Shown: positions 9,485 to 18,905 of the stretch, piece by piece
How positions within the stretch are numbered: position 1 is the first letter of the stretch
How the letters are laid out: each line of letters starts with the position of its first letter
DNA from: Mucilaginibacter yixingensis
Lineage (GTDB): Bacteria; Bacteroidota; Bacteroidia; Sphingobacteriales; Sphingobacteriaceae
Direction of reading: 5' to 3'
Length of the DNA stretch: 64,000 nt
NCBI RefSeq assembly: GCF_041080815.1
Contig: NZ_CP160205.1
Location: 2,852,001-2,916,000, forward strand
The notes under the pieces: generated by a model
What the model was told of the DNA's origin: nothing
What the model saw: the letters and a program-made list of their open reading frames with translations, nothing else
The model's database searches: none
Made by a program: the position numbers and the translations under genes

Positions 9485-9590
9485 AAGGTTACTTTGTTTG
9501 AGTGTGTTATTTTAAAGCTAAGCAAAAAGCAGCTAAAACAGGAAATGATTTAACTGATAATTTATTTCTTCAGAAGATCAGAGGAAACAA

Positions 9591-9620
9591 AAAAGGTTCT
9601 GAAAATATTCAGAACCTTTT
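9591..9620 (-). terminator. intrinsic terminator of the APC permease
   Basis: Stem AAAAGGTTCTGAA / TTCAGAACCTTTT with a 4-base loop, just beyond the stop of the minus-strand permease. Read on the minus strand it ends in a T-rich tract. Confidence 0.8.
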
Positions 9621-9623
9621 ATA

Positions 9624-11183
9624 TTATTTGGTAACCTTAAGCTCAGGAGCGGGTGGATCTGCCGGTACTTCTGCTAATTCTTTACGCACCAGCGAGTGTT
9701 TAACACTGTAGCCAAAATAGATGATAAAACCTATAAGTAACCAGCCAATCAATCGGGCCCAGTTAGTCCATCCCAGGCCGTAAATCATGGAAGAACATAC
9801 CAATACGCCCATAATGGCGGTAAATCTAAAAGCGGGCGTTTTGAACGCACGCGGGATTTCCGGGTTCTTTACACGCATAATCCATACACCGATACACACC
9901 AGGATGAAGGCGAACAGCGTACCGATACTAGTCATCTCCCCTACAATATCCCCCGGAATAAAACCGGCAAAAATGCTCACCAGCACAAATATGATCCAGT
10001 TTGATTTGTATGGGGTTGAATATTTTGGATGCACATCCGAAAACACTTTCGGCAGCAAACCGTCATGACTCATTGAATAGAACACGCGCGACTGCCCCAG
10101 CAACATCACCAGAATAACCGATGAAAAACCAGCCAGAATAGCGATGGTCACAAGGTTAGATAGCCATTGATATTTAGCTACCCAAACGCCGTTTATCAAG
10201 CCGCCAGCCATGTGTTCTATAGCATAAGCTACAGAGGCTTCTTTACCGTGGGTTCTAAAATCTTCTGTACTGGCCACACCTGTTAACACAAACGAGAATA
10301 GTACATACAGCACTGTACAGATAGCCAGTGAACCCAAAATGCCCCATGGCATAGCTTTTTTAGGGTCTTTAGTTTCCTGTGCAGCTGTAGACACCGCATC
10401 AAACCCAATAAAAGCAAAAAACACCACGCCTGCAGCTCCCAGTATACCTGTAATGCCGCCGAAGTGGTGAGAAACGCCTGAGTCATCTTTATAAATGGTT
10501 GGCTTAGGAATAAATGGCGTATGATTAGCCGGATTAATGTAACCCCAACCCAATGCTATAACCACCAATACTATGGCCACTTTAGTAATAACAATGAGTG
10601 AGTTAACAAAGGCCGAACCCTTGGTGCCTCTGATAAGCACTATAGTTAATAACAGGATGATGAATATACCCGGCAGATTAACTATACCATGCTGTAATAC
10701 TGCATGGGTATTAGGGTCTATCACCTTTTCAAAGGGCGAGTGGCACCACTCGTAGGGTATATTGAGTCCGAATATATTGAGTAACTTATTCAGATACTCG
10801 CTCCAGGCAATGCCTACCGTGGCGGCACCTACGCCATATTCCAATATCAAATCCCAGCCGATAATCCAGGCGATAAACTCGCCCATAGTGGCATAAGAGT
10901 AAGTGTAAGCTGAACCGGCAACGGGTATCATACTGGCAAACTCAGCATAACACAGGCCGGCAAAGGCACAACCAATGGCCGCAATAATAAAGCCAATGGT
11001 AACAGACGGACCAGCATTCTGAGCTGCCGCAGCCGCCGTTCGCACAAACAAACCGGCGCCAATAATAGCGCCAATACCCAGTGCTACCACAGCACCCACA
11101 CCCAAGGTACGCTTCAGTGTGTGGCCGCCTTCCTCAGGGGCGGCAAGTAGCTGCGCAATAGATTTTTTAACAAATAACTTCAT
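9624..11183 (-). CDS. APC-superfamily amino-acid permease (cationic amino acid transporter type)
   Basis: Secondary amino-acid transporter of the inner membrane, 519 residues, with 12-14 predicted helices. The first helix holds the family substrate-binding glycine motif GIGAIIGAGLFVRTA. The segment GAAGVVFFAFIGFDAVSTAAQETKDP is characteristic of the CAT/YfnA-like branch (quoted only as a landmark span). The substrate cannot be read from sequence. It is a single gene with its own terminator at 9591-9620 and 217 bp of upstream space. Confidence 0.88.
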   Translation of the reverse strand: MKLFVKKSIAQLLAAPEEGGHTLKRTLGVGAVVALGIGAIIGAGLFVRTAAAAAQNAGPSVTIGFIIAAIGCAFAGLCYAEFASMIPVAGSAYTYSYATMGEFIAWIIGWDLILEYGVGAATVGIAWSEYLNKLLNIFGLNIPYEWCHSPFEKVIDPNTHAVLQHGIVNLPGIFIILLLTIVLIRGTKGSAFVNSLIVITKVAIVLVVIALGWGYINPANHTPFIPKPTIYKDDSGVSHHFGGITGILGAAGVVFFAFIGFDAVSTAAQETKDPKKAMPWGILGSLAICTVLYVLFSFVLTGVASTEDFRTHGKEASVAYAIEHMAGGLINGVWVAKYQWLSNLVTIAILAGFSSVILVMLLGQSRVFYSMSHDGLLPKVFSDVHPKYSTPYKSNWIIFVLVSIFAGFIPGDIVGEMTSIGTLFAFILVCIGVWIMRVKNPEIPRAFKTPAFRFTAIMGVLVCSSMIYGLGWTNWARLIGWLLIGFIIYFGYSVKHSLVRKELAEVPADPPAPELKVTK

Positions 11184-11368
11184 CGTTTAGTTAAGTAGTT
11201 TTATATTCATGTTACTCCAAACCTAATTATTTTTTATCATAAGGTAAAATTGACATGATAACAAATCAGTACCAACACAAAATAATATTAGTTTTAAATA
11301 GCCCTTCGCTTCATAAAATCAAATTTTAGGCACGAAAGCCAAAATATTTAACTGTTGCGCCAGGTTGC

Positions 11369-11376
11369 TATATTTG
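11369..11376 (+). promoter_or_regulatory. -7 box (TATATTTG) of the 85-residue gene
   Basis: Exact match to the Bacteroidota -7 consensus TAnnTTTG, 25 bp before the ATG at 11401. I see no good -33 TTG at the usual spacing. The box overlaps a possible TTG start at 11365, which argues for the ATG as the true start. Confidence 0.45.
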
Positions 11377-11400
11377 CAGTCAATAAACACAGAAAACACT

Positions 11401-11658
11401 ATGTCAGCTTGCAACGTATCTATACCATTTACCGGCAGTGCACAGGCCTTTGTGCAAAACCTTAAAACCAAAGTAACCGCTCAAAACGGCAGCTTTAGCG
11501 GCGACGAAAACAGCGGTACCATCAGCGTATCAGTTTTCGGCGCAACGTTGGGCGGCAGTTATACCATCAATGGGCAACAAATTGATATCGTAATTGATAA
11601 AAAACCAATCTTCGTTGGCTGCAAACAAATTGAAGGTTACCTGGCAGCAAATTTGTAA
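11401..11658 (+). CDS. small conserved-looking protein, 85 aa, unknown function
   Basis: Begins MSACNVSIPFTGSAQ. There is no signal peptide or membrane segment. The sequence alternates polar and hydrophobic residues as in a small beta-sheet protein (FSGDENSGTISVSVFGA, SYTINGQQIDIVI), with one cysteine near each end. A -7 box sits 25 bp upstream and a strong bidirectional terminator follows 22 bp after the stop, so it is a complete single-gene transcription unit. I do not recognise the family with certainty; no function is proposed. Confidence 0.7.
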   Translation: MSACNVSIPFTGSAQAFVQNLKTKVTAQNGSFSGDENSGTISVSVFGATLGGSYTINGQQIDIVIDKKPIFVGCKQIEGYLAANL

Positions 11659-11679
11659 ACACTGATGATTTGATAAACT

Positions 11680-11706
11680 AAAAAAGAGGCTATAGGCCTC
11701 TTTTTT
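11680..11706. terminator. bidirectional intrinsic terminator
   Basis: Perfect 11-bp arms AAAAAAGAGGC / GCCTCTTTTTT around TATAG, between converging genes. The A- and T-runs allow it to serve both strands. Confidence 0.9.
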
Positions 11707-11725
11707 AGTTTTCTTCTGCATCTAA

Positions 11726-13984
11726 TCACACTTTCTTATCTACCTTCATCACATGCACCGTTTGCGAGTGTTGGTTAATCTCGTCCTGTAAGCGTTCGTT
11801 ATGTCTAACCTCGTGGTTCAGGTGCGGTGCAATAACCAGTGAAACGATAGACATTAGCTTGATGAGGATATTCATCGATGGACCAGAGGTATCTTTAAAC
11901 GGATCGCCCACGGTATCACCAGTTACAGCAGCCTTGTGTGGCTCTGAACCTTTTTTATAAACTTCACCGTTAATCTCCACCCCTTTCTCAAATGATTTTT
12001 TGGCGTTATCCCAGGCACCGCCGGCGTTGCTTTGGAACATACCCATCAGCACACCAGAAACGGTTACGCCGGCCAGCAAACCACCCAATACTTCCGGACC
12101 AAAAGTAAAACCGATGATAATTGGCGTGATGATAGCAATTAAACCAGGGGCTACCATCTCGCGGATAGAGGCCTGAGTGGAGATAGCCACGCATTTCTCG
12201 TACTCGGGCTTAGCTTTGTGCTCCATAATCCCCGGAATCTCGCGGAATTGGCGGCGAACCTCATGCACCATAGCCATAGCGGCACGACCAACCGCCGAGA
12301 TTGCCAGCGAAGAAAAGATGAAAGGAATCATCCCCCCCACAAACAGGCCTGCCAGTACATCGGCTTTATAAATATCAATATGATCAATACCCGCAACGCC
12401 CACAAACGCCGCAAACAGCGCCAGCGAGGTTAATGCCGCAGAGGCAATGGCAAAACCCTTACCGGTAGCAGCGGTGGTGTTACCCACGGCATCCAGGTTA
12501 TCGGTACGATGGCGCACTTCCTCTGGCAAACGGCTCATTTCTGCAATACCTCCGGCGTTATCAGCAATAGGCCCGAAAGCATCTATGGCCAACTGCATAG
12601 CGGTGGTGGCCATCATACCCGCAGCGGCGATAGCCACACCGTACAAACCGGCAAAATGATAAGAACCATAAATACCACCGGCCAAAACCAGGATAGGCAA
12701 TACGGTTGACTCCATACCAATAGCCAAACCGCCTATAATGTTGGTAGCATGACCGGTTGCAGACTGCTGCGTAATGCTTATCACCGGGCGTTTACCCATG
12801 GCGGTATAATACTCGGTGATAATAGACATCAGCGTACCAACCACCAAACCTACTATAATAGACAGGTATACGCCGGTTTTATCAAACTGTTTTACACCTT
12901 CCTTCAGCGTGGTAGTGCCGGGCATCGTATCACGAATTAAATGCAGATCACCTGCTGGCAGCATCCATCTAACCACAAAAAATGTAGCAACGGCGGTTAA
13001 TATGATAGACGTCCAGTTACCAATATTCAGTGCGTTCTGAACACTGTCCTCTTCATTCTTTATCCGAACAAAAGCAGCGCCAACAATAGAGAATATCAAC
13101 CCTAAGCCAGCTATCAGCATCGGTAAAAGCACAGGGCTAATACCACCAAAATTATCTACCAGGCTCTTACCATCAGCGCCAACAATCTCGCGGCCCAGTA
13201 CCATTGTGGCTAACATGGTAGCCACATACGAACCAAACAAATCGGCTCCCATACCTGCCACGTCACCTACGTTATCGCCCACGTTATCGGCAATGGTAGC
13301 GGGGTTACGCACGTCATCCTCAGGGATACCGGCTTCAACCTTACCTACCAGGTCGGCGCCTATGTCGGCCGCTTTGGTATAGATACCGCCGCCTACACGG
13401 GCAAACAGCGCGATAGACTCTGCTCCTAATGAGAAACCAGCCAGAACTTCCAGCGCTTTCTCCATTTCAAAACCATTTACGTTACCGTGCTGGCTTACTA
13501 CATACATCTGGTAAAAAACAATGAACAACGACCCCAGGCCTATAATAGCCAAACCAGCCACACCCAGACCCATTACCGTACCACCAGTAAAAGAAACCTT
13601 AAGCGCCTGCGCCAGACTAGTTTTGGCGGCCTGCGTAGTGCGCACATTAGCTTTAGTAGCTATGCGCATACCGATATAACCCGCAAAGGCCGACAGAAAC
13701 GCACCAATAATAAATGAAATAGCAATAACCGGGCTGGAGGTTTTTACGGTAGTGCCAGAATAAGCCAGCAAAATACCCGCCAAAACCACAAAGTAACTCA
13801 GCACCTTCCACTCTGCACGCAGAAAGGCCATAGCGCCTTTAGCAATGTAGCCCGAAAGTTCGGTCATGTCGCCCTCGCCAGCGTCTTGTTTAGATACCCA
13901 GGCAGATTTGGCGGCCATCACCAGTATCCCCACCACACCTAAAAACGGAATTAGATAAATCAGGTAATTGTTCAAGAAATTCAT
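11726..13984 (-). CDS. hppA: K+-dependent membrane-bound ion-pumping pyrophosphatase
   Basis: Couples hydrolysis of cytoplasmic pyrophosphate to pumping of H+ and/or Na+ across the inner membrane. The 752 residues and about 16 helices are typical. The hydrolytic signature [20 protein letters not shown] and the acidic [20 protein letters not shown] segment are intact, as is the C-terminal [15 protein letters not shown]. In [10 protein letters not shown], starting at G501, position A505 with G508 is the pattern of K+-dependent enzymes; K+-independent ones carry Lys at the A505 position (established from the Carboxydothermus enzyme). Whether Na+, H+ or both are pumped cannot be settled here. It is divergent from a permease, with a small palindrome between them. 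Confidence 0.95.
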   Translation of the reverse strand: MNFLNNYLIYLIPFLGVVGILVMAAKSAWVSKQDAGEGDMTELSGYIAKGAMAFLRAEWKVLSYFVVLAGILLAYSGTTVKTSSPVIAISFIIGAFLSAFAGYIGMRIATKANVRTTQAAKTSLAQALKVSFTGGTVMGLGVAGLAIIGLGSLFIVFYQMYVVSQHGNVNGFEMEKALEVLAGFSLGAESIALFARVGGGIYTKAADIGADLVGKVEAGIPEDDVRNPATIADNVGDNVGDVAGMGADLFGSYVATMLATMVLGREIVGADGKSLVDNFGGISPVLLPMLIAGLGLIFSIVGAAFVRIKNEEDSVQNALNIGNWTSIILTAVATFFVVRWMLPAGDLHLIRDTMPGTTTLKEGVKQFDKTGVYLSIIVGLVVGTLMSIITEYYTAMGKRPVISITQQSATGHATNIIGGLAIGMESTVLPILVLAGGIYGSYHFAGLYGVAIAAAGMMATTAMQLAIDAFGPIADNAGGIAEMSRLPEEVRHRTDNLDAVGNTTAATGKGFAIASAALTSLALFAAFVGVAGIDHIDIYKADVLAGLFVGGMIPFIFSSLAISAVGRAAMAMVHEVRRQFREIPGIMEHKAKPEYEKCVAISTQASIREMVAPGLIAIITPIIIGFTFGPEVLGGLLAGVTVSGVLMGMFQSNAGGAWDNAKKSFEKGVEINGEVYKKGSEPHKAAVTGDTVGDPFKDTSGPSMNILIKLMSIVSLVIAPHLNHEVRHNERLQDEINQHSQTVHVMKVDKKV

Positions 13985-14008
13985 ATTTTGATAAGAGTTA
14001 TAATTGTA

Positions 14009-14023
14009 ACGTCAGTGTGACGT
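14009..14023. promoter_or_regulatory. palindrome ACGTCA-gtg-TGACGT, possible operator
   Basis: Perfect 6-bp arms with a 3-bp spacer, 25 bp upstream of hppA and 110 bp upstream of the divergent permease. The symmetry suits a dimeric regulator. It occurs once and no regulator is identified. Confidence 0.3.
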
Positions 14024-14132
14024 CGTTTGTAAAAATAGTTCTTCGGAGCTAATTACCAAATAAAATTTGCTGACAGTAAAATGATAATTGGCTTTTTTTA
14101 ATAGCTTTAGGATCTAAACGCTAAACCCCTCT

Positions 14133-15599
14133 ATGCAAGACAACGCTTCGCCAAAACTTAAGCACGAATTAGGACTGTTAGACGGCACCATGCTGGTAGC
14201 CGGATCAATGATTGGCTCTGGTATTTTTATTGTAAGTGCCGATATCATCCGTAACGTAGGCTCATCAGGCTGGCTGATCTTTGTTTGGGTAATTACCGGG
14301 TTTATGACGCTTACCGCAGCCGTTAGTTATGGCGAGTTGAGCGGTATGTACCCTAAAGCGGGTGGCCAGTATGTATACCTCAAAGAGGCCTACAACAAAA
14401 TGATCGCCTTTTTATATGGATGGAGCTTTTTTGCCGTGATACAAACCGGCACTATAGCTGCGGTGGGGGTAGCTTTCTCCAAGTTTGCAGCTTACATATT
14501 TAAACCGCTAAGCGAGGATAATATCCTATTCAGCATTGCAACAGGTACCAATAAATCTGGCGCACCGACGTATTTTACCATCAGTGCTGCGCAGATTGTT
14601 TCTATCCTGCTTATTATACTGCTTACCTATGTCAATACCAAAGGTGTTAAAGGCGGCAAGATTATCCAGAACATTTTTACGCTTGCTAAGCTGCTCAGCC
14701 TTTTCGGATTGATCATTTTCGGGTTAATTATGCTGAAAGGCGATGTATGGCATGCCAACTGGAGTAATGCGTGGTCTTTACATAAATTGAATGCCGACGG
14801 CAGTTTTAGCAGCTATACTACCACGGCGGCCATGGGCGCTATAGCGGCGGCCATGGTAGGTTCTATCTTTAGTGCCGATGCCTGGAACAATGTCACCTTT
14901 ATTGCCGGTGAGATGAACAATCCCAAGCGCAATATTGGTCTTAGCCTTTTCTTCGGTACACTGATAGTCACTATCATTTACGTATCAGCCAACGTAATGT
15001 ATACCGCTGTTTTGCCGCTGCACGATATTGCAACAGCAGAAAAAGACCGTGTGGCTGTAGCTGCCTCTACCCAGATCTTCGGACAGATTGGCACATTAGT
15101 TATAGCGTTAATGATTATGGTATCCACCTTCGGCTGTAATAACGGATTGATACTTGCCGGCGCACGTGTATACCATACCATGGCAAATGACGGTTTATTC
15201 TTTAAAAAGGCCGGTACGCTAAACAAAGCAGCTGTTCCAGAGTTTGGTTTATGGATACAGTGTGTGGTGGCATCGATACTGTGTTTGAGCGGAAGCTATG
15301 GCAAACTATTGGATATGATTTCATTTGTAGTAGTGTTGTTTTATGTGCTTACTATTTTTGGCATCTATATTCTGCGCAAAAAACGCCCTGATGCAGAGCG
15401 GCCGTACAAAGCTTTTGGCTATCCCGTGCTACCTGCTATTTACATTATAATGGGTTTAGTTTTCTGCGGATTGTTACTGAAATATCAGCAAGGCAACTAC
15501 CCTGTTTGGGGACTGATTATTGTGCTGATAGGCATACCTATTTATTATTTTACAAAACCTGATGCAAAAAAACAGGAAGTACTTACTACTGATTCTTAG
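14133..15599 (+). CDS. APC-superfamily amino-acid permease/exchanger
   Basis: A 488-residue inner-membrane transporter with about 12 helices. Helix 1 has the glycine motif GSMIGSGIFIVSADI. GELSGMYPKAGGQYVYLKEA follows, as in the LAT/SteT-like exchangers and unlike the CAT-like permease at 9624. The substrate is not deducible. Its end overlaps the start of dacB by 38 bp in another frame, so the two are probably co-transcribed. Confidence 0.87.
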   Translation: MQDNASPKLKHELGLLDGTMLVAGSMIGSGIFIVSADIIRNVGSSGWLIFVWVITGFMTLTAAVSYGELSGMYPKAGGQYVYLKEAYNKMIAFLYGWSFFAVIQTGTIAAVGVAFSKFAAYIFKPLSEDNILFSIATGTNKSGAPTYFTISAAQIVSILLIILLTYVNTKGVKGGKIIQNIFTLAKLLSLFGLIIFGLIMLKGDVWHANWSNAWSLHKLNADGSFSSYTTTAAMGAIAAAMVGSIFSADAWNNVTFIAGEMNNPKRNIGLSLFFGTLIVTIIYVSANVMYTAVLPLHDIATAEKDRVAVAASTQIFGQIGTLVIALMIMVSTFGCNNGLILAGARVYHTMANDGLFFKKAGTLNKAAVPEFGLWIQCVVASILCLSGSYGKLLDMISFVVVLFYVLTIFGIYILRKKRPDAERPYKAFGYPVLPAIYIIMGLVFCGLLLKYQQGNYPVWGLIIVLIGIPIYYFTKPDAKKQEVLTTDS

Positions 15600-16983
15600 T
15601 CTGCTCACAGTCCTGCACCTGCAGGCACAAACGCTGCAACAGGGCTTACAAAATGCTTTTACCCGGCTGCAGCACGATGCACAATGCCGCTATGCCACGC
15701 TATCGCTCACCGTGCTGGACGCACAAACCGGTGAGGTGGTTTTTACTGGTAACCCTGATGTGGGTCTGGCTCCGGCATCAACCTTAAAAACGGTTACGGC
15801 TATTACATCTTTTTACGTTTTAGGGAAAGATTTTCAATACCAAACTCAACTGGGCTACAACGGCCATATTGACGCCGATGGTACGCTAACCGGCGATATC
15901 ATCATCAAAGGTGCAGGCGACCCAACCCTGGGCAGCTGGCGGTGGGAAAACACCAAAGAACCTAACATTCTGGCTATGATGACGGCAGCCATCCGTCAGG
16001 CTGGTATTAAGAAGGTGAACGGACGCATTATCGGTGATGAGTCGGTATTTGGCTCGCAATCTATCCCAGAGGGCTGGATACAGCAGGATATGGGCAACTA
16101 TTACGGCGCAGGCACATCTGGCCTTTGCTGGCGCGAAAATCAATTCGATATTAAACTGAGCACCGGCGCGGTGGGCAGCAAAGTTGGCATTGCACACACA
16201 GTACCTGCCATGCCTTATTACCAATTTAAAAGCGAGCTGACCATGGTCGGCGATAACAGCGGCGGCGACAATGCCTACGTTTATCTGCCTGTTGGCAATA
16301 ACACCGTTTACCTGCGCGGCACCTATGGCGGTGGCGATGCCCGCAAAAGCATTGCAGCAGCCCTACCCGATCCTGCATTTGATGCTGCTTTCCGTTTAAA
16401 TGATACGTTAATTAAACTGGGCATTAGCGTAAGTAACGGGCCGGAGTCTGTTAATACCTTAACAAATAAAAATCAACCTGTACCAGCTATAACAGGCAAA
16501 CTGACTACCATCAGTTCGCCTACGCTGAGTAAGATGGTGTACTGGATGGACCAGAAAAGTATCAATCTTTACGCTGAGCAATTATTAAAAACACTGGCGC
16601 TTAAATTGGGCAAAACACCATCAACCAGTGATGGGGCAGATTTTGTGCATGATTTTTGGAAAGCCCGTGGTATTGATCCCAATTCGCTCAATACCATTGA
16701 TGGCAGCGGCCTGTCGCCTGGTAACCGAGTAACCACGCAAAGCATGGCACGTATTCTACAAAGCGCAAAAAAAGAGCCCTGGTTTGCAGATTTTTACGAG
16801 AGCCTGCCACTCTACAACAATATGAAAATGAAAAGCGGCACCATTAACAACGGGCTGGCTTTTGCCGGTTATCAAACACATGGTGGCAAACAGCTGTGCT
16901 TTTCAATCATCGTTAATAATTATAATGGGAGCGCCTCTGCCATGCGGCAGAAATTATTTAGGGTGTTGGATGAGTTGAAGTAG
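15562..16983 (+). CDS. dacB: D-alanyl-D-alanine carboxypeptidase/endopeptidase (PBP4 type)
   Basis: Periplasmic class C penicillin-binding protein that trims peptidoglycan stem peptides. An N-terminal signal peptide (LLLILSLLTVLHLQAQ) is followed by the three serine-peptidase motifs in order: S73-T-L-K76, S333-I-N335 and K424-S-G426. At 473 residues, with the large insert between the first two motifs, it fits PBP4/DacB. The ATG at 15562 lies inside the 3' end of the permease gene; it gives the signal peptide directly, so I accept the 38-bp overlap. Confidence 0.92.
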   Translation: MQKNRKYLLLILSLLTVLHLQAQTLQQGLQNAFTRLQHDAQCRYATLSLTVLDAQTGEVVFTGNPDVGLAPASTLKTVTAITSFYVLGKDFQYQTQLGYNGHIDADGTLTGDIIIKGAGDPTLGSWRWENTKEPNILAMMTAAIRQAGIKKVNGRIIGDESVFGSQSIPEGWIQQDMGNYYGAGTSGLCWRENQFDIKLSTGAVGSKVGIAHTVPAMPYYQFKSELTMVGDNSGGDNAYVYLPVGNNTVYLRGTYGGGDARKSIAAALPDPAFDAAFRLNDTLIKLGISVSNGPESVNTLTNKNQPVPAITGKLTTISSPTLSKMVYWMDQKSINLYAEQLLKTLALKLGKTPSTSDGADFVHDFWKARGIDPNSLNTIDGSGLSPGNRVTTQSMARILQSAKKEPWFADFYESLPLYNNMKMKSGTINNGLAFAGYQTHGGKQLCFSIIVNNYNGSASAMRQKLFRVLDELK

Positions 16984-17029
16984 GATTTAGCCGGTACATA
17001 ATACATCAGTCAATAGAGAATTAAAAACC

Positions 17030-17060
17030 TTGTGATTGCTGTAAGGAACAGCAATCACAA
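17030..17060 (-). terminator. intrinsic terminator of the VOC-protein gene
   Basis: Perfect 13-bp arms TTGTGATTGCTGT / ACAGCAATCACAA with loop AAGGA. The minus-strand transcript continues into TTTTT, so it serves the gene at 17095. It could also protect the 3' end of dacB. Confidence 0.8.
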
Positions 17061-17094
17061 AAAAATTGGCTAAGCATCTATCGGGTTAAACAAA

Positions 17095-17490
17095 TTACAT
17101 TCCAGCAGGTACCGAGTGTAGCCCAATGCGGTTACCTTCAGTGTCTATAAATACCCCCATGTGGCCATACTCTGGCGATATTTCTGTTTTGGGCACCAAA
17201 ATCTTACCGCCGGCGGCTTCTACCCTATCTAATACTAATTGTACATCAGGATTTGCGTTCAGATAGATCAAAGGACCTTGATCTGCTGATGGTTTGTGGA
17301 AACCACCACTGTCTACCAATGCACCGCCAATACCGGTCATCATATCTTGTACCGGGAACATACGCATCTTCATCATGGGCATATCCATGGCAAAAAGTTC
17401 TACCGCAAAAACGGTTTCATAAAATTTCTGAGCGCGGGCCAGATCTGTAGTGGGGATCTCGAACCAGCTGATAGCATTTTTCTGTACCAT
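17095..17490 (-). CDS. VOC-superfamily (glyoxalase/bleomycin-resistance fold) protein
   Basis: A 131-residue protein with two beta-alpha-beta-beta-beta modules. The N-terminus NAISWFEIPTTDLARAQKFYETVF is the standard VOC opening (residues 5-28). The C-terminal half ends in GHMGVFIDTEGNRIGLHS with a candidate metal glutamate or aspartate. The substrate is unknown; many relatives are annotated only as VOC proteins. Monocistronic, with its own terminator. Confidence 0.85.
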   Translation of the reverse strand: MVQKNAISWFEIPTTDLARAQKFYETVFAVELFAMDMPMMKMRMFPVQDMMTGIGGALVDSGGFHKPSADQGPLIYLNANPDVQLVLDRVEAAGGKILVPKTEISPEYGHMGVFIDTEGNRIGLHSVPAGM

Positions 17491-17675
17491 AGTTTAAGTG
17501 ATTAGTTACCAACTAAGTTAAGCTATTTTTTGATGACATTAATGTGCACAAAATCTTTAAAATAAAAGTATTTCTATCTGATTAGTAGACGATTAAATTT
17601 AAAAAACAACCTAAAACCAACTCCAGCAACGCGAAGTTATTGCTATTTTAGCAACGATCTCTAAAGGCTATTTCC

Positions 17676-18512
17676 ATGTCGGTTCTATTGTTTACAGCTA
17701 TCATTTTGGTGGGCGCATATTTTGCCGGTCTGCTGGGTTCATTAACCGGACTGGGCGGTGGTTTTATCATCATCCCCATGCTTACTTTGCTGTTGCATGT
17801 TAACATCCACTACGCTATTGGGGCTTCGCTGGTGTCGGTAATTGCCACTTCGTCTGGCGCGGCGGCGGCTTATGTAAAAGAGGGTATCACCAATATCCGC
17901 ATCGGCATGTTTTTGGAAATTGCCACCACCATTGGCGCCTTTGGTGGGGCTATGCTGGCGCTGCACATCAATCCTAGTTATATTGCTATACTGTTTGGGC
18001 TAATCTTGTGTTTTTCATCCATCATGTCGCTGGTAAAAAAAGTACAAACCGAAACCGCAGAACCTAGTCCGGCCGCTATCAAACTGAAACTTAACGGCTC
18101 CTACCCCTCTGCCCACGGCCCGGTAGATTATGGTGTGCGTAATGTGGGCGGCGGCTTTTTAATGATGTTGTTTGCCGGCATTATTTCAGGCCTGCTGGGC
18201 ATAGGCTCCGGCGCGCTGAAGGTGATAGCCATGGATACTATTATGCGCATCCCCTTCAAGGTATCTACCACCACCAGCAATTTTATGATAGGCGTTACGG
18301 CGGCAGCCAGTGCAGTAGTTTATTTGCAGCGTGGATACATTGATCCGGGCCTGTCCATGCCTGTGGTGCTGGGTGTGGTGCTAGGCGCATTAAGCGGCTC
18401 TAAAATATTGGTGAATACGCAATCGTCTAAATGGCTGCGTTGGGTATTCACCATCGTAATTACGGTGCTGGCCTGCCAAATGATCTACAATGGTGTGACC
18501 GGTAAAATATAG
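17676..18512 (+). CDS. TauE/SafE-family permease (sulfite exporter-like)
   Basis: A 278-residue membrane protein with eight or so helices. The duplicated family motif is visible: GLLGSLTGLGGGFIIIPML near residue 20 and GIISGLLGIGSGALKVIAM in the second half. Members export sulfite, sulfoacetate or other anions; the substrate here is not known. A DUF1634 gene starts 6 bp after its stop, a pairing often seen for this family, so the two probably work together. Confidence 0.88.
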   Translation: MSVLLFTAIILVGAYFAGLLGSLTGLGGGFIIIPMLTLLLHVNIHYAIGASLVSVIATSSGAAAAYVKEGITNIRIGMFLEIATTIGAFGGAMLALHINPSYIAILFGLILCFSSIMSLVKKVQTETAEPSPAAIKLKLNGSYPSAHGPVDYGVRNVGGGFLMMLFAGIISGLLGIGSGALKVIAMDTIMRIPFKVSTTTSNFMIGVTAAASAVVYLQRGYIDPGLSMPVVLGVVLGALSGSKILVNTQSSKWLRWVFTIVITVLACQMIYNGVTGKI

Positions 18513-18518
18513 CGTAAG

Positions 18519-18905
18519 ATGGCAGAGAAACGGCAGTTTAAGGATAAAAACATGCAGCTGATAATAGGCTGGTTGCTACGCCTGGGTGTGGGCATTTCTA
18601 TGCTAATTGTACTGGCTGGCGGCATTTTGTATTTATGGCGCCATCAGCATAGTCATTCTGACTATAGCACCTTTAAAGGCGTGCCCCAGTTCGTCCATCC
18701 CCGAAACATTATTGCAAGCATATTGGCAGGAAAAGGCCAGGCCATGATACAAGCCGGCATTATTTTTCTGATTGCCACGCCTGTTATGCGAGTAATCTTT
18801 TCGGCTATTGGCTTTATCTTAGAGCGGGATCGGCTTTATACAGCTATCTCTATTTTAGTTTTGCTGGTTATCTTAACCAGCATGCTGAGCGGACACGCAG
18901 GCTAG
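18519..18905 (+). CDS. DUF1634 membrane protein, partner of the TauE/SafE permease
   Basis: A 128-residue protein with three predicted helices (about 15-37, 75-95 and 107-124) and the arrangement of DUF1634: a histidine-rich periplasmic loop (RHQHSHSDYSTFKGVP) and a C-terminal LERDRLYTAISILVLLVIL segment. It lies 6 bp after the permease, in the same operon. Biochemical role unknown. Its 3' end overlaps the converging outer-membrane gene by 4 bp. Confidence 0.8.
   Translation: MAEKRQFKDKNMQLIIGWLLRLGVGISMLIVLAGGILYLWRHQHSHSDYSTFKGVPQFVHPRNIIASILAGKGQAMIQAGIIFLIATPVMRVIFSAIGFILERDRLYTAISILVLLVILTSMLSGHAG

Noticed and set aside
9108..9515. 135-codon open frame on the plus strand
   Set aside because: Antisense to the MarC-like gene; low-complexity Ile/Asn/Ser/Thr translation.
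11365..11400. TTG start extending the 85-residue protein by 12 codons
   Set aside because: The extension overlaps an exact -7 promoter box; the ATG at 11401 fits better.
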